Source: an uncultured Clostridia bacterium (GTDB taxonomy: Bacteria; Bacillota; Clostridia; Oscillospirales; Ruminococcaceae). From it: 64,000 nucleotides of DNA. Under the pieces are notes generated by a model. The model worked only from the letters and a program-made list of their open reading frames with translations, had not been told where the DNA came from and did not search any database. Made by a program: the position numbers and the translations under genes. Location: NCBI GenBank assembly GCA_947600065.1, contig CANQFZ010000001.1, positions 62,001 through 126,000 of the forward strand. Reading direction: 5' to 3'. Shown here piece by piece: positions 27,117 through 36,423 of this stretch; the first letter of the stretch is position 1; the number at the start of each line of letters is the position of its first letter.

Positions 27117-27152
27117 ATTATACCATAAGTTTTTGCGAATTTATGGTATAAT
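27117..27152. repeat. 12-bp inverted repeat just before ssrA
   Basis: ATTATACCATAA (27117-27128) and its exact complement (27141-27152) surround a 12-base loop. The right arm contains the TATAAT that would drive ssrA, so the palindrome may be a regulatory or processing site. Confidence 0.55.
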
Positions 27153-27166
27153 ACAATTAACCAAAT

Positions 27167-27516
27167 GGGGTCGTAAAGGCTTCGACGGGGATTCTGATGC
27201 ACGATAAGCGAGCGGTGCGGGCGAAGCACCAAAATAGCGCAAACTTAAATTTAAACGCAGACGAAGATCTCGTTTTAGCAGCTGCCTAAGCGCGCTGCCG
27301 TCAACCTCTGTTTTACTGCGGGCAGAGCTTTGACGTCGGATAGCAGTGAACGTCTTCGGCGAGTTGTCTTGTAACCGCTGACGTACCAAAGACTACCAAA
27401 TTCGAAAGCCTGTCTGTCGGCGCTCGGATAAGGGAATTATAAATGACTGACTGCGCTCGGAGAAAGTTGTGAGGACGGGTTTTCGGACAGGGGTTCAATT
27501 CCCCTCGGCTCCACCA
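27167..27516 (+). ncRNA. ssrA: Transfer-messenger RNA (tmRNA)
   Basis: 350 bases starting GGGGTCGTAAAGGCTTCGAC and ending CTCCACCA with a T-arm GGGGTTCAATTCCCC, the paired ends of the tRNA-like domain. The tag reading frame runs 27239-27289 and encodes ANLNLNADEDLVLAAA followed by TAA; its C-terminal LAAA is a protease-targeting end. It rescues stalled ribosomes and tags the products. The 3' part, from 27491, is duplicated at the other end of the prophage, so the last bases of this gene are supplied by the element. Confidence 0.97.
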
Positions 27517-27517
27517 C
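27491..27517 (+). repeat. attL: 27-bp core repeat in the 3' end of ssrA
   Basis: The 27 bases starting GGGTTCAATTCCCC and ending CTCCACCAC are identical to 60035-60061. They cover the T-arm and CCA end of tmRNA plus one base. Bases before and after differ between the two copies. Confidence 0.9.
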
Positions 27518-27739
27518 TTCAAATTTTTTAAAATTCCGCATTGTAGCCATAAACGGCATAACGGTGCGGATTTTCTTTATTTTTGATTTTCGTCAATTCG
27601 TTCACAAATGTGCAAAAATCAGTTGAAAAAATGGGGTTTCGGGGCATTATGCAACACGAAATACAACACGAAAATTGCTCAAAATTTCCCTTTAATGGAG
27701 ACATTTTTCAGCAATAAAATTTTCCGGTACAACAAAAAA
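27518..27739. other. Gene-free strip inside attL with an integrase-tail-like remnant
   Basis: No supported gene. The segment 27564-27674 resembles 60370-60480 on the other side of attR: both start GTGCGGATTTTCT and, 87-88 bases later, contain CAACACGAAATACAACACGA. The 22-codon frame at 27649-27717 begins MQHEIQHEN, like the MQHKMQHKN end of the resident integrase, and may be a remnant of another integrase tail. Confidence 0.55.
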
Positions 27740-27766
27740 CGGCAAGCAGAGAATATCTGCTTGCCG
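27733..27766 (-). terminator. Terminator of the prophage late operon
   Basis: 11-bp perfect stem CGGCAAGCAGA/TCTGCTTGCCG (27740-27750, 27756-27766) followed on the minus strand by TTTTTTGTTG. It lies just beyond the endolysin stop. Confidence 0.85.
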
Positions 27767-27772
27767 CGTATT

Positions 27773-28747
27773 TTAAATTATCGTAAGGTCGTCTTTATTC
27801 ACTGCCCCCGTAACAGCTCCCGACATTTGCGTAGAAACTACAACTCTGTCGCCGTTGATTTCTCTCACATAAAGTTCTCTGCTGTAAACCCAGTCGGCGA
27901 ACTTCTGCTTTGTGTTGAGATCAAATGCGCCGAGTTTAATCATGACTTTGTTGCCGATACTGAGTTCCTTGTTGGCAATATCGCTCGTCAGTGCCTTAAA
28001 CGTCCCTGCGTCAACCCAACCGTATACATTTGAGCCGCCTTTTATGCCTATAAGATGATATGGGTGTTTTGTGCCTTTGGCGATCGCTGTTATTGTTGCC
28101 TTTCCCGCAGTCCTTTGACCGCCGACTGCCGTAGTTGAGCTTGAAGCAACATAATGTAATCCGCCCTTGAAGTCCACAATATCGCCAATTTTTAACTCCG
28201 CAGGCTTGTTCGATACATTGTCATCTGGAGTTGCCGTTGTATCGTCAATAGGGATACATTCTTCCGGAAGATATATAAATCCCAAAAATTCGAAATTCCC
28301 GCCTGCGCCCCAGTTGCCCGAACCCTTTTTGCGCGTTTTGGTGTAAAAGCACATTCCGCCGTATGCGCTCTCTGATGTGATGATTTCGGTATCGGAAATC
28401 ACTTTTTCCACGACAGCAACATGTCCCGCACCGTCATTCCCGTTCCATGTTTTGCCCTGTTTCCAGCAGGCGACAGAACCGGGTTTCGGAACTTGTCCTT
28501 TTTCGAGTTTTGACGCGCTGTAAAAGTCCTCTGCATTGTATTGAGCAAACACAGGCGTGTCCGTCTGTAAAATCTCCATAGTACGCCCGACAACATACCC
28601 GACGCAATTAGAAAGCACCGTCAGATGTGAGTGTGTCGGACTGCCCTTAATGCTGGGATTTACACCGCCGTCCGCTTTTCTTATGTAGTATTTGTTGCCA
28701 TTTTCGGGCATATCCGCCGCCGTAAGTCTCGGTTTGTACTTAATCAT
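27773..28747 (-). CDS. Phage endolysin with CHAP domain
   Basis: 324 residues. The N-terminal CHAP cysteine peptidase/amidase domain (about 1-160) shows the catalytic Cys in LSNCVGY near 48 and His in GHVAVVE near 108. A linker rich in Asp/Thr/Pro (about 165-185) leads to two SH3-like wall-binding modules (about 190-250 and 262-324; GDIVDFKGGLHYVA and GNKVMIKLGAFD). It would cleave peptidoglycan at lysis, exported via the holin. Overlaps the holin gene by 8 bp; the two form a lysis cassette at the end of the late operon. Confidence 0.9.
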   Translation of the reverse strand: MIKYKPRLTAADMPENGNKYYIRKADGGVNPSIKGSPTHSHLTVLSNCVGYVVGRTMEILQTDTPVFAQYNAEDFYSASKLEKGQVPKPGSVACWKQGKTWNGNDGAGHVAVVEKVISDTEIITSESAYGGMCFYTKTRKKGSGNWGAGGNFEFLGFIYLPEECIPIDDTTATPDDNVSNKPAELKIGDIVDFKGGLHYVASSSTTAVGGQRTAGKATITAIAKGTKHPYHLIGIKGGSNVYGWVDAGTFKALTSDIANKELSIGNKVMIKLGAFDLNTKQKFADWVYSRELYVREINGDRVVVSTQMSGAVTGAVNKDDLTII

Positions 28748-29174
28748 CTTTGTGTTCCTCCTCGTCGTTATTTCCCTCTGCTCTGTTGTGCAGCTGTTCT
28801 AAAATGTCCTTTAATTTCTGCGGTATCGGCAAGCCTAAATGCGCGGAATTTTCAAGCAATGATACGCCCTCGTTGGAAAGGTAAAAGAATATCACCGCTG
28901 TTCTAACTACACTTCCGCTGCCGATTACTCTTGTGTCAATGATGTTGCCAACGCCTACAAGTATAAAAATCAAGACTTTTTTACAAATGCCCTTGAAGCC
29001 TACCTCGCTCGACAGCTTTTTGTCGGCAATTGCACAAATCACACCAGTTATGTAGTCGATTACCACAAACGCAATAAGCGCGTACAAAAGCCCATCGCAT
29101 CCGCCCAGAAACCAGCCGAGCCAACCGCCGACCGCCGTAAAAACAAGTTGTATCGCGTTCCATATCTCTTTCAT
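28740..29174 (-). CDS. Phage holin (phage_holin_4/TcdE type)
   Basis: 144 residues with hydrophobic helices (about 12-30, 32-52, 68-85, 88-105) and the family region DYITGVICAIADKKLSSEVGFKG; the C-terminus is charged (RAEGNNDEEEHKDD), typical of holins. It forms the membrane hole that releases the endolysin. The start overlaps the preceding tail gene by 4 bp and its end overlaps the endolysin, so all three are translationally coupled. Confidence 0.9.
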   Translation of the reverse strand: MKEIWNAIQLVFTAVGGWLGWFLGGCDGLLYALIAFVVIDYITGVICAIADKKLSSEVGFKGICKKVLIFILVGVGNIIDTRVIGSGSVVRTAVIFFYLSNEGVSLLENSAHLGLPIPQKLKDILEQLHNRAEGNNDEEEHKDD

Positions 29175-30886
29175 ACTTCATCCTCCTCTACAATGTCATA
29201 TGTTATTTTCATCGTTTGTCCTTCGAGCTTTCGTACAGGTTCTGAGAGATTGTTAATTGTTGTAAGGCACAACTTTAAAGGAGAATAATTGATATTAAAG
29301 CTGTAATTACCGCTGTTGCTGATAGGTTCTCCCTGAGTGCAGTATAGCGGCAAAGACAGTCCTTTTACTTTTATCAGCTGCGTTTTGCCCGTCTGACCGG
29401 AGTTGTTGTTTCCGCCCCTATATAGCGCAAGCGAATATAAGCCGTACCCGTCTGTAAGCTTTCTGAGCATTGCAGCGTTAATTTTTGGACTATTGGTTGG
29501 CGAGTGGTAGCTTATTATAGGTGTGCTTGTCACATCGTCTATATAGATCCCGCAGCAGACGTATTCCGTGTTGGCATATGATGTGGTAAGCTGTACGGTT
29601 TTTCCTGTCATCGAGCCGTCCTCGTCAGATACTTCAAACTGGTGGTAATTGTTAGTTCCCGTATTTCTGTCACCGTTTATGAGAGGGTTTTTCGGGATCA
29701 TAAAATATTGACCGTCAAAATAAAAACCACTTAGTATGGTATATTCGATGTATTGGTTTGAATTATATTTCGTAACACCAAAAAACCACTTTGTTTCATT
29801 TGCAAATCTTTCATAGTGAAAATCCGTTAACGATATGAAATTAACCGCTGTATCAATAATTTTAAGCGATTTTTGCTTATAATCGGTAAGGCTGAACGTA
29901 TAATGTCGTATTTTCTTGCCAACTCCCGCAACTATAATTATCTCGTCATTGTAGACATACGGGAAATATGGAAACCATTGAGGGTTTTTTTCCCAGTCCT
30001 GCTGCATTTTTTGCTGCTCGTCGGATGGAATACTGGAGGCAACCATACTATTGTTTGTATAATAATAACTGCCGTGATAGTATGTCGTACTTCCGCCGGG
30101 AATTACAGATGGCGCAGGGAATAGCTCTATAACCTTTTTGACGCTAACTATATTGCAAAACGGCTTGTCCGTCCGTATGCTTATCGCGTTGGGATTGTAA
30201 ATCTGAACCTCATAAATCCCGCAGTCTTCCATGTACTTACCAAGCAGGCGTATGTTGCCGTTTTCAAGCCTATCAACATAGAAAATCTTGTAGTAGGAAA
30301 AATTGATTTGCGATGTACCGATATATCTGTTGACAATATTGTAAGCACTGTCGGAAAAGCTTGATGTATTAGAACTGTTGAGGTCAATCCCGCCCATTGC
30401 CATATTAGGGTAGGTGCAGTTGTACCCGTTTGACCCGCCGTCCTTTGTTGTGAGGCAGATACAGCTTATATTACCGTTCGCCTTGTCCGTTCCAAAATCC
30501 CACACATGGCGGTAGCCTTTGCCGTTTTCAATTCGCCCGCTCTCGTTGGTATTGTATGTGCCTGTTTTTTTATTAGCGTTATTTGTCGCCATTCCCGCGT
30601 GACCGATTTCTTCATTATCCCACGGCATCATAACATTATCCGCATTCTCCTCGATTTTGTCGCGAAATACAAGCACCCCGCCGAATGCCGTATCTACAAG
30701 ATTTCTATTGAAAATATGCAGGACATTATGACTTTGATCTGTTTCCGCGTCTATACCCATTTCTACAAAATCGGGCGGATTTAAGATGTTTGTAATCGCA
30801 TTTGTTATCATGTTTTCTTCGCGGATCTCTTTTACAACTGTCTTGCCTTCAAAAATTTGTATCGTCGCTTTGCCTTTAAGTGCCAT
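29171..30886 (-). CDS. Phage tail/baseplate structural protein, unknown family
   Basis: 571 residues, rich in Asn, Ser, Tyr and Gly with many beta-strand-like stretches and no recognised catalytic motif. It lies between the tail-tip protein and the holin, the usual place for a receptor-binding or baseplate protein. The N-terminus MALKGKATIQIFEGKTVVKE suggests a virion-attachment segment. RBS AAAGGAGC. It could carry the host-range determinant; this is by position only. Confidence 0.65.
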   Translation of the reverse strand: MALKGKATIQIFEGKTVVKEIREENMITNAITNILNPPDFVEMGIDAETDQSHNVLHIFNRNLVDTAFGGVLVFRDKIEENADNVMMPWDNEEIGHAGMATNNANKKTGTYNTNESGRIENGKGYRHVWDFGTDKANGNISCICLTTKDGGSNGYNCTYPNMAMGGIDLNSSNTSSFSDSAYNIVNRYIGTSQINFSYYKIFYVDRLENGNIRLLGKYMEDCGIYEVQIYNPNAISIRTDKPFCNIVSVKKVIELFPAPSVIPGGSTTYYHGSYYYTNNSMVASSIPSDEQQKMQQDWEKNPQWFPYFPYVYNDEIIIVAGVGKKIRHYTFSLTDYKQKSLKIIDTAVNFISLTDFHYERFANETKWFFGVTKYNSNQYIEYTILSGFYFDGQYFMIPKNPLINGDRNTGTNNYHQFEVSDEDGSMTGKTVQLTTSYANTEYVCCGIYIDDVTSTPIISYHSPTNSPKINAAMLRKLTDGYGLYSLALYRGGNNNSGQTGKTQLIKVKGLSLPLYCTQGEPISNSGNYSFNINYSPLKLCLTTINNLSEPVRKLEGQTMKITYDIVEEDEV

Positions 30887-30906
30887 TTTTAAGCTCCTTT
30901 CTGCTT

Positions 30907-32688
30907 TTAATGCGCTGTATAGTCAAATGCTGTGCGGAAGTCCTCGCAAGGCGTACCGCTTACAGCGTCGCGGAGATTTCCGACGGCGCTGTAGTAGAAC
31001 AGCGCGATTTCCTGCACGCTCTCGCGCATTGTTTCTTCCGCAAATAAAAGCCGTATCCTGCCGCCGATCTGCCCGTCTGACAGATCCGAAAGAGCGTCTA
31101 TATAAGCCTCTGTGGGCGTTATATCAATGATCGTTTGTTGTTCGTTGGTGATCGACATCGAGAATGCCGCAGGATCAAGTGCGCCGTCTGTGGTAACGGG
31201 GTTCGTCATCTCGATATACACTTCGGTATCAGATGTGTTCCAAGCTCTCAGCGGCTGGTCAGCGTTTATCCTCGCTTCCCAGGCAAGCGGCAGTCTGTCC
31301 GTTATCTCCTCGTGCTTTTTGCGCCACTGTACGCCATGTACAAACGCTTTCGGGGTTTCTTTAAACGTGATTGTGTGCATTTCGGGGAGAGTGCAGAGAG
31401 GGGAGGCAGTTATAGAATTTATATTCTTATGCCAGCGCACGCGGGCGTGTGAAAACTCCGGAACGCTATCCCTAACGCGAATATAACCGTCCCATGGTAT
31501 CTCACCGACTATGTAAGCACCTATTACATACCCCCAAGATTTAAACTTTGGGAGTATTGCCGAGCCATCGGGGGAAATTGCTGTAAGGATTATAACGTTT
31601 ATACCGTCTTCAGAGACAAACGGATAACTATATGTTCTGGCATAATCTTGCGCAGAAAATTGTTCTGTGTATCGTATTTTTTCGTTTTCATCTTTTTTAA
31701 GTATAAATGTGACTGTTCCCGCTGTTGTGACCGTGAAATTTATTGTTGTTATAAACGCCGCAAACGTTGTTTTTACGGCATTGTAAGACAGCCTGAATAT
31801 TTCAACTTCTTTGTTTTCAATCGTCAAATCCGTATCGTTTACATTGGTTTTGACAGAAGCAGTTGCATCGGAAACGTTTTTCTTTACTTCATTTACAGCC
31901 TGCTCCGCTTTATACAGATTATCCGAAATACTCGGCACATAGTCGCCGACTTCAATTGAAATTTCACTGCGATTAAACGGATTTATGCTCATTGAGATGA
32001 TGCGCGTCTGTACGTCTAAATAAAAGGGCGTGAAAACTATATGCACATTGTCGCCTACCGTAAAATCAAGTTTTTTGTAAAGCTTAATGCCGTAGTTGTA
32101 AGTGTCGGAACGGCTGTCAATATCGACTGTAAGGTCTGTAATATTCTTGCCGTCCATTATCTCGCGGTATTCTGTCGAGCCAAGATGAGTTCTTATAGTC
32201 ACTACATTTTCGTTATAGTCAAGCTCACCTTTACATAGTCCTACTAATTGCATAAGTGCGGCTCTGCGGGTACATTTCTGATTTATCTTCAGTTCTATTG
32301 GCGCGGGAGGGTCACACTCTCCCGAAATAAGCGGAGTATCTTTGAGCAACTCGCTTAGACAATCTGTAACGTTTCCCGAAAATTCAAATTTTTCGACATC
32401 ATATTCGGGATCATTAAGTCTGTAAGAGATATGCTCACAGGCTATTTTGCAAATTGTAATGCCGCTCGAAATCGACTTTGACAAACGGGCAGTCCGAAAA
32501 AGATAATATATATCATCGCTTTCAAGCGTTACGGGAAGTCCAACATTGAGTTCTGCCGCCATTGCAGAAGTCACCGTAAATTCAAAGCTGCATTCTCCAC
32601 TGAGAGAGCGGGTGAGAAGTGCGGAAATAACTCGTGTGAATGTTGCTATTACGTTGTTATTATCGTCATAAACAGTTATCTTCGTCAC
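30907..32688 (-). CDS. Tail tip/minor structural protein (siphovirus Gp37-like, tail endopeptidase region)
   Basis: About 593 residues. The N-terminal 270 residues resemble the phage minor structural/gp37-like tail protein family (VTKITVYDDNNN, GDYVPSISDNLYKAEQ), which forms the tail hub. The rest is beta-rich and may contact the receptor. The longest frame starts at 32733, but GTG 32688 follows GGGGGTGG and directly overlaps the tape-measure stop (ATGTGA), so it is chosen. No separate Dit-type distal tail gene is seen between it and the tape measure gene. Confidence 0.75.
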   Translation of the reverse strand: MTKITVYDDNNNVIATFTRVISALLTRSLSGECSFEFTVTSAMAAELNVGLPVTLESDDIYYLFRTARLSKSISSGITICKIACEHISYRLNDPEYDVEKFEFSGNVTDCLSELLKDTPLISGECDPPAPIELKINQKCTRRAALMQLVGLCKGELDYNENVVTIRTHLGSTEYREIMDGKNITDLTVDIDSRSDTYNYGIKLYKKLDFTVGDNVHIVFTPFYLDVQTRIISMSINPFNRSEISIEVGDYVPSISDNLYKAEQAVNEVKKNVSDATASVKTNVNDTDLTIENKEVEIFRLSYNAVKTTFAAFITTINFTVTTAGTVTFILKKDENEKIRYTEQFSAQDYARTYSYPFVSEDGINVIILTAISPDGSAILPKFKSWGYVIGAYIVGEIPWDGYIRVRDSVPEFSHARVRWHKNINSITASPLCTLPEMHTITFKETPKAFVHGVQWRKKHEEITDRLPLAWEARINADQPLRAWNTSDTEVYIEMTNPVTTDGALDPAAFSMSITNEQQTIIDITPTEAYIDALSDLSDGQIGGRIRLLFAEETMRESVQEIALFYYSAVGNLRDAVSGTPCEDFRTAFDYTAH

Positions 32689-35600
32689 ATACCCACCCCC
32701 ATGTTTCTTACAGTCACTGTGTTCTGATTCCACTGTATCTGCGAGATTATCTTAGTAAGCGTAAGTCCATCTATCGTCAAAGGTATAGTGACATCAAAGG
32801 TATTCGAAGCGGCGGTAAAGCCGTTAGGAATAACGCTCGCCGAAATGTCCGCAGTGTTTAAAGAGCTGTTAATTTCCGCGCTGAAATCAGTCGGCAGAAC
32901 GTTTTTCATATCGTCGCCAAGGTCTGTCATAACGTCCATAATATCATTTGCCATTCCTTCAACAGCATTTACAGCATTTTTGCCGTTCTTTTTAACGCCG
33001 CCCGCAAAACCTTCGTCTATCATTTCGCCTGCCCAATGTGCTTTGGTTGAGGGAGAATGTATTCCGAAAAAGTCGCAGATACTGTTCCAGATATCTCCCG
33101 CCCAACTCGAAACTTTATCGCAGATCCAACTTCCAAGTGAAGAAATTCCGTTCCACAAACCTATTACAAGGTTTTTGCCAACGTCGACCATTGTGGAAAA
33201 ACCGTCCCCAAATGCTGAAACAAGTCCTGAAATTATTTGCGGAACCGCTTTTACAATTTCCACGATTATTTGCGGGAGATTTGCAATAAGCGCGGTAAAA
33301 AGCTGTATTCCTGCGTCTATAAGCTGTGGAATGCTTCCTATGATAGCAGTCACAAGGCTTGAGATTATCTGCGGAATTGCCGCCACCACCGTGGTGATTA
33401 TCTGCGGAAGATTCTGAATAAGAGAAACGAGCAGTTTTATTCCCGCGTCTATAAGTTGTGGAATACTGTCGAGAACGGCGGTTATAAGTCCGTCAACTAT
33501 CTGCGGTATCGCCGCGACTACAGCCGTGATTATTTCGGGCAGAGCCGATACAAGAGAGGTCAAAAGCTGTATTCCTGCGTCAATTATCTGAGGTATTGAG
33601 GATATGACAAAATCCACAATTGCAAGGATAATGTTTGGCAAAGCCTCAATAAGTACGGGCAGTGCGTCAAGAATTCCCTGTGCAAGTCCGGTTATAAGCT
33701 GCAAAGCCGCGTCCAAAATAAGCGGAAGATTATCTACAATAGTCTGGGCTATTTGTGTCACCACCGGTACTATCTTAGGAATGAGCGTAGGGATCGCCTG
33801 CGAAATACCTTGAATAAGAGACACAATTGTCTGCATACCCGCCTCAACTAATTTAGGTAAATTGTTTACCAAAAACTTCAGCAACTGCGTAATTATTTCT
33901 GTAGCTGCCTTTGCTAATGTGGGGATATTCTTGGTGATTCCGTCCAACAAGCTTTGGACAATCTGCACGCCCATGCCTACTATGTTGGGCAAGTTCTCGG
34001 AGATTTTTTTAATACCCTCTGTTAATATAGCGGAAAACTCGTTTATTGCGTCTTTAATTCCGCCGTTTTGAAATGCCTTAGTTATCCTGCTTATACCGTC
34101 TGTGCCAAACTGTACAAATTCCCTTATTGCAGGCGTTAGCTCATCAGACAACACAATCTGAGCGCCCTCTAAAGCCGACTTAAATATGGTAATATCTCCT
34201 GCAAGGTTATCTTGCATTGTATTTGCCATACGCTCAGCCGCGCCTGTTGCAAGATCAAGATTATCCTTAACTGCGGATATAGCCGCCTGTGCGTCCTCGG
34301 TGCTGAGGTCGTATTCCATTACAAGATATTCTTGCAGTTTCTCGGCGCTTGTGCCTACTTCTTTTAGATTGTATGCGATTTCTTCCGCCAGTCCGCTAAT
34401 ACCGCCGCCAAGTTTCGACCAATATTCACCGCTGTATTTTTCCCACTGTATTCCTGTGTTTTGCAGTACGTCAGCTAAACCCTCAAAATCTCCCGATGCA
34501 GTTGATATAGCAGAGGTTAATTTTTCTACGTCCGTCTCGCTTGCATTCATCATCGCAAGCCATCCGGACATAGCTTGTCTTCCAAAAATAGCGGTTGTAG
34601 CATTAGCCTGCTCGGATTCGGTAAGCTGAGAAAATGCCGCGCGGCAATCCGTAATAATGTCGCCAAGCTCGCGCATAGAGCCGTCAGCGTTAGTTGTTTC
34701 TATCGTAACTTGTCCGAGTTGCTCACCGACTAAATCAATAGGACCGGTGAGCTGACTCATGATTGTACGCAATGACGTGCCTGCCTGAGAAGCCTTTATG
34801 CCGGAGTTAGCCATTAAGCCTATTGCCGTTGCTGTATCTTCGGCAGAAAATCCCAATGATCCCGCGACAGGCGCGACATACTTAAATGTCTCACCCATCA
34901 TGGAAACGTTGGTGTTCGCGTTGCTTGACGCGACAGCTAACACGTCAGCAAAATGCCCCGAATCCTTTGCGGAAAGTCCGAAAGCCGTTAATGCGTCCGT
35001 TACAATGTCCGATGTAGTTGCAAGGTCCTCTCCCGATGCGGCAGCAAGGTCCATAATACCCTTAATGCCGTCAATCATATCCTCGGTTTTCCAACCCGCC
35101 ATAGCCATGTAATTAAACGCTTCAGCACTTTCGGTCGCGCTGAATTTTGTCGACGCGCCCATTTCCATTGCCTTTTCGCGCAGCGCGTCAAACTCTTCGC
35201 CTGTTGCGCCGCTGACTGCCGCTACCTGCGACATTGTAGCGTCAAACTGCGCTCCCACCTCGACCGACTGCTTTGCAAATCCTACAACAGCCGCCGAAGC
35301 TGCGCCGACTGCCGCTCCAATCGCCGCGCCAACTGCCTTTAAAACTGTTCCGAGTTTTTCAAGGCGGTTTCCTGCAGTTTCGGTCTTGTCTGCCGCGTCG
35401 TTTACATCTTCCGCAAACTCTTTCGCCTCGTCGCCTGCATCGTCAAACCCGTTTTCGGCATTTTCCAGAGCCTTGTTGTTATCTTCAAGTTCACGCTCCA
35501 TGCCGTTCAGAGCTGCCTGCGCGTTGTTTAATTGTATCTGCCAAGCCTGCGTTCTGCGGTCATTCTCGCCGAAACTCTCCGTGGCATTCTGCAAAGCCGC

Positions 35601-35822
35601 GCGAAGTGTTTCGATTTTCTGCTTTTGTGCGTCAATCTCTTTGTTGAGGACTTTGTTTCGTGCAGTCAAAGCCTCAAGAGAGTTATCGTTTTTGTCAAAC
35701 TCGGAGGCTATAAGCTTCATTTCCGAGCCTAAGACCTTATACGCCTGATTTATATCACTGAGAGCCTTTTTAAAATCCTTTTCGCCCTCAACGCCTATTC
35801 TCATGCCGAAATTATCGCTCAT
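32685..35822 (-). CDS. Tail tape measure protein (TP901-type)
   Basis: 1045 residues. N-terminal coiled coil (about 30-150), then the conserved tape-measure core VGAQFDATMSQVAAVSGATGEEFD (in part), SGEDLATTSDIV, GETFKYVAP and GIKASQAGTSLR. A hydrophobic repeat region (about 640-900) has roughly 36-40 residue units of the type IPQLIDAGIQLLTSL. The protein sets tail length and may help DNA entry; at about 1.5 angstrom per residue it predicts a tail of about 157 nm. GGAGTGAGG precedes ATG 35822. Follows the frameshifted G/GT pair as in lambda-like tails. Confidence 0.93.
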   Translation of the reverse strand: MSDNFGMRIGVEGEKDFKKALSDINQAYKVLGSEMKLIASEFDKNDNSLEALTARNKVLNKEIDAQKQKIETLRAALQNATESFGENDRRTQAWQIQLNNAQAALNGMERELEDNNKALENAENGFDDAGDEAKEFAEDVNDAADKTETAGNRLEKLGTVLKAVGAAIGAAVGAASAAVVGFAKQSVEVGAQFDATMSQVAAVSGATGEEFDALREKAMEMGASTKFSATESAEAFNYMAMAGWKTEDMIDGIKGIMDLAAASGEDLATTSDIVTDALTAFGLSAKDSGHFADVLAVASSNANTNVSMMGETFKYVAPVAGSLGFSAEDTATAIGLMANSGIKASQAGTSLRTIMSQLTGPIDLVGEQLGQVTIETTNADGSMRELGDIITDCRAAFSQLTESEQANATTAIFGRQAMSGWLAMMNASETDVEKLTSAISTASGDFEGLADVLQNTGIQWEKYSGEYWSKLGGGISGLAEEIAYNLKEVGTSAEKLQEYLVMEYDLSTEDAQAAISAVKDNLDLATGAAERMANTMQDNLAGDITIFKSALEGAQIVLSDELTPAIREFVQFGTDGISRITKAFQNGGIKDAINEFSAILTEGIKKISENLPNIVGMGVQIVQSLLDGITKNIPTLAKAATEIITQLLKFLVNNLPKLVEAGMQTIVSLIQGISQAIPTLIPKIVPVVTQIAQTIVDNLPLILDAALQLITGLAQGILDALPVLIEALPNIILAIVDFVISSIPQIIDAGIQLLTSLVSALPEIITAVVAAIPQIVDGLITAVLDSIPQLIDAGIKLLVSLIQNLPQIITTVVAAIPQIISSLVTAIIGSIPQLIDAGIQLFTALIANLPQIIVEIVKAVPQIISGLVSAFGDGFSTMVDVGKNLVIGLWNGISSLGSWICDKVSSWAGDIWNSICDFFGIHSPSTKAHWAGEMIDEGFAGGVKKNGKNAVNAVEGMANDIMDVMTDLGDDMKNVLPTDFSAEINSSLNTADISASVIPNGFTAASNTFDVTIPLTIDGLTLTKIISQIQWNQNTVTVRNMGVGM

Positions 35823-35836
35823 ATCCTCACTCCGTT

Positions 35837-36408
35837 TTAAATCCCATATGGGATAACATCATCAATTGTCACTATCTGTTTGGGCTTTGCTATGCCGTTC
35901 CACTGCCTGTGGCATTCCCACAAATCAAGTAACAGCCCGAACGGCATTAGCCACACTTCTTCCTGCGTTAAGTGCAAATGTGCCAGTCCGTAATATAAAA
36001 GTCGAGTAAACAACTCATCGTCGCTTACTCGACTTGTGTGTTTTTTTCGGGCGGCTCGCTTTCAATATTACGCTTTAAGCCTTTTGTTAGTGTTGTTACT
36101 ATTAATTCCTTAGCTTTTACGAGGTCGGCGGGAACGGTCAGCAGTTCCACATATTCTTCGGACAACAATTCGCGCTGTCTATCCTTGTTTTTGAGATTTT
36201 CTATCATTATTGACTGATTACAAAGCAATGTTATAAGCCAAATTATCACGTCAAGTCCCATTTCAAGATTTTCCGCCTTCAACAACTGGTCACCGAGGTT
36301 TTCAATTCCGCCGTAGCGTTTTGATATCTCCTTTATTGCTCTTGTAGTAAGCAACATTTCATATTCGATACCGCCGATGGTTATTAACGTGCTTCTTTCC
36401 TCATCCAT
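35837..36408 (-). CDS. Tail assembly chaperone GT (frameshift fusion)
   Basis: The 127-residue G frame (36025-36408) can shift by -1 at A-AAA-AAC (36046-36040), adding about 62 residues before TAA at 35839-35837. The extension (…TQEEVWLMPFGLLLDLWE…) has no start codon of its own, is fully open and sits where the T part of lambda gpGT would be, between G and the tape measure gene. The product would chaperone the tape measure protein during tail assembly. A 6-base spacer and a 9-bp stem follow the slippery site. Confidence 0.85.
36001..36046 (-). promoter_or_regulatory. Programmed -1 ribosomal frameshift signal
   Basis: Slippery heptamer AAAAAAC in the zero frame (codons AAA AAC) at 36046-36040, spacer ACACAA (36039-36034), then a 9-bp stem GTCGAGTAA/TTACTCGAC (arms 36033-36025 and 36009-36001). 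The zero-frame stop TAA lies within the stem. Confidence 0.88.
36025..36408 (-). CDS. Tail assembly chaperone G
   Basis: 127 residues, helical and charged (MDEERSTLITIGGIEYEML; ITLLCNQSIMIENL), ending in PPEKNTQVE. By position between the major tail protein and the tape measure gene, and by its frameshift site, it is the G part of the G/GT pair found across siphophages. RBS is weak: GCAGGAGGC precedes the ATG. The zero-frame product is the more abundant form in other phages. Confidence 0.85.
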   Translation of the reverse strand: MDEERSTLITIGGIEYEMLLTTRAIKEISKRYGGIENLGDQLLKAENLEMGLDVIIWLITLLCNQSIMIENLKNKDRQRELLSEEYVELLTVPADLVKAKELIVTTLTKGLKRNIESEPPEKNTQVE

Positions 36409-36423
36409 ATAAGCCTCCTGCTT

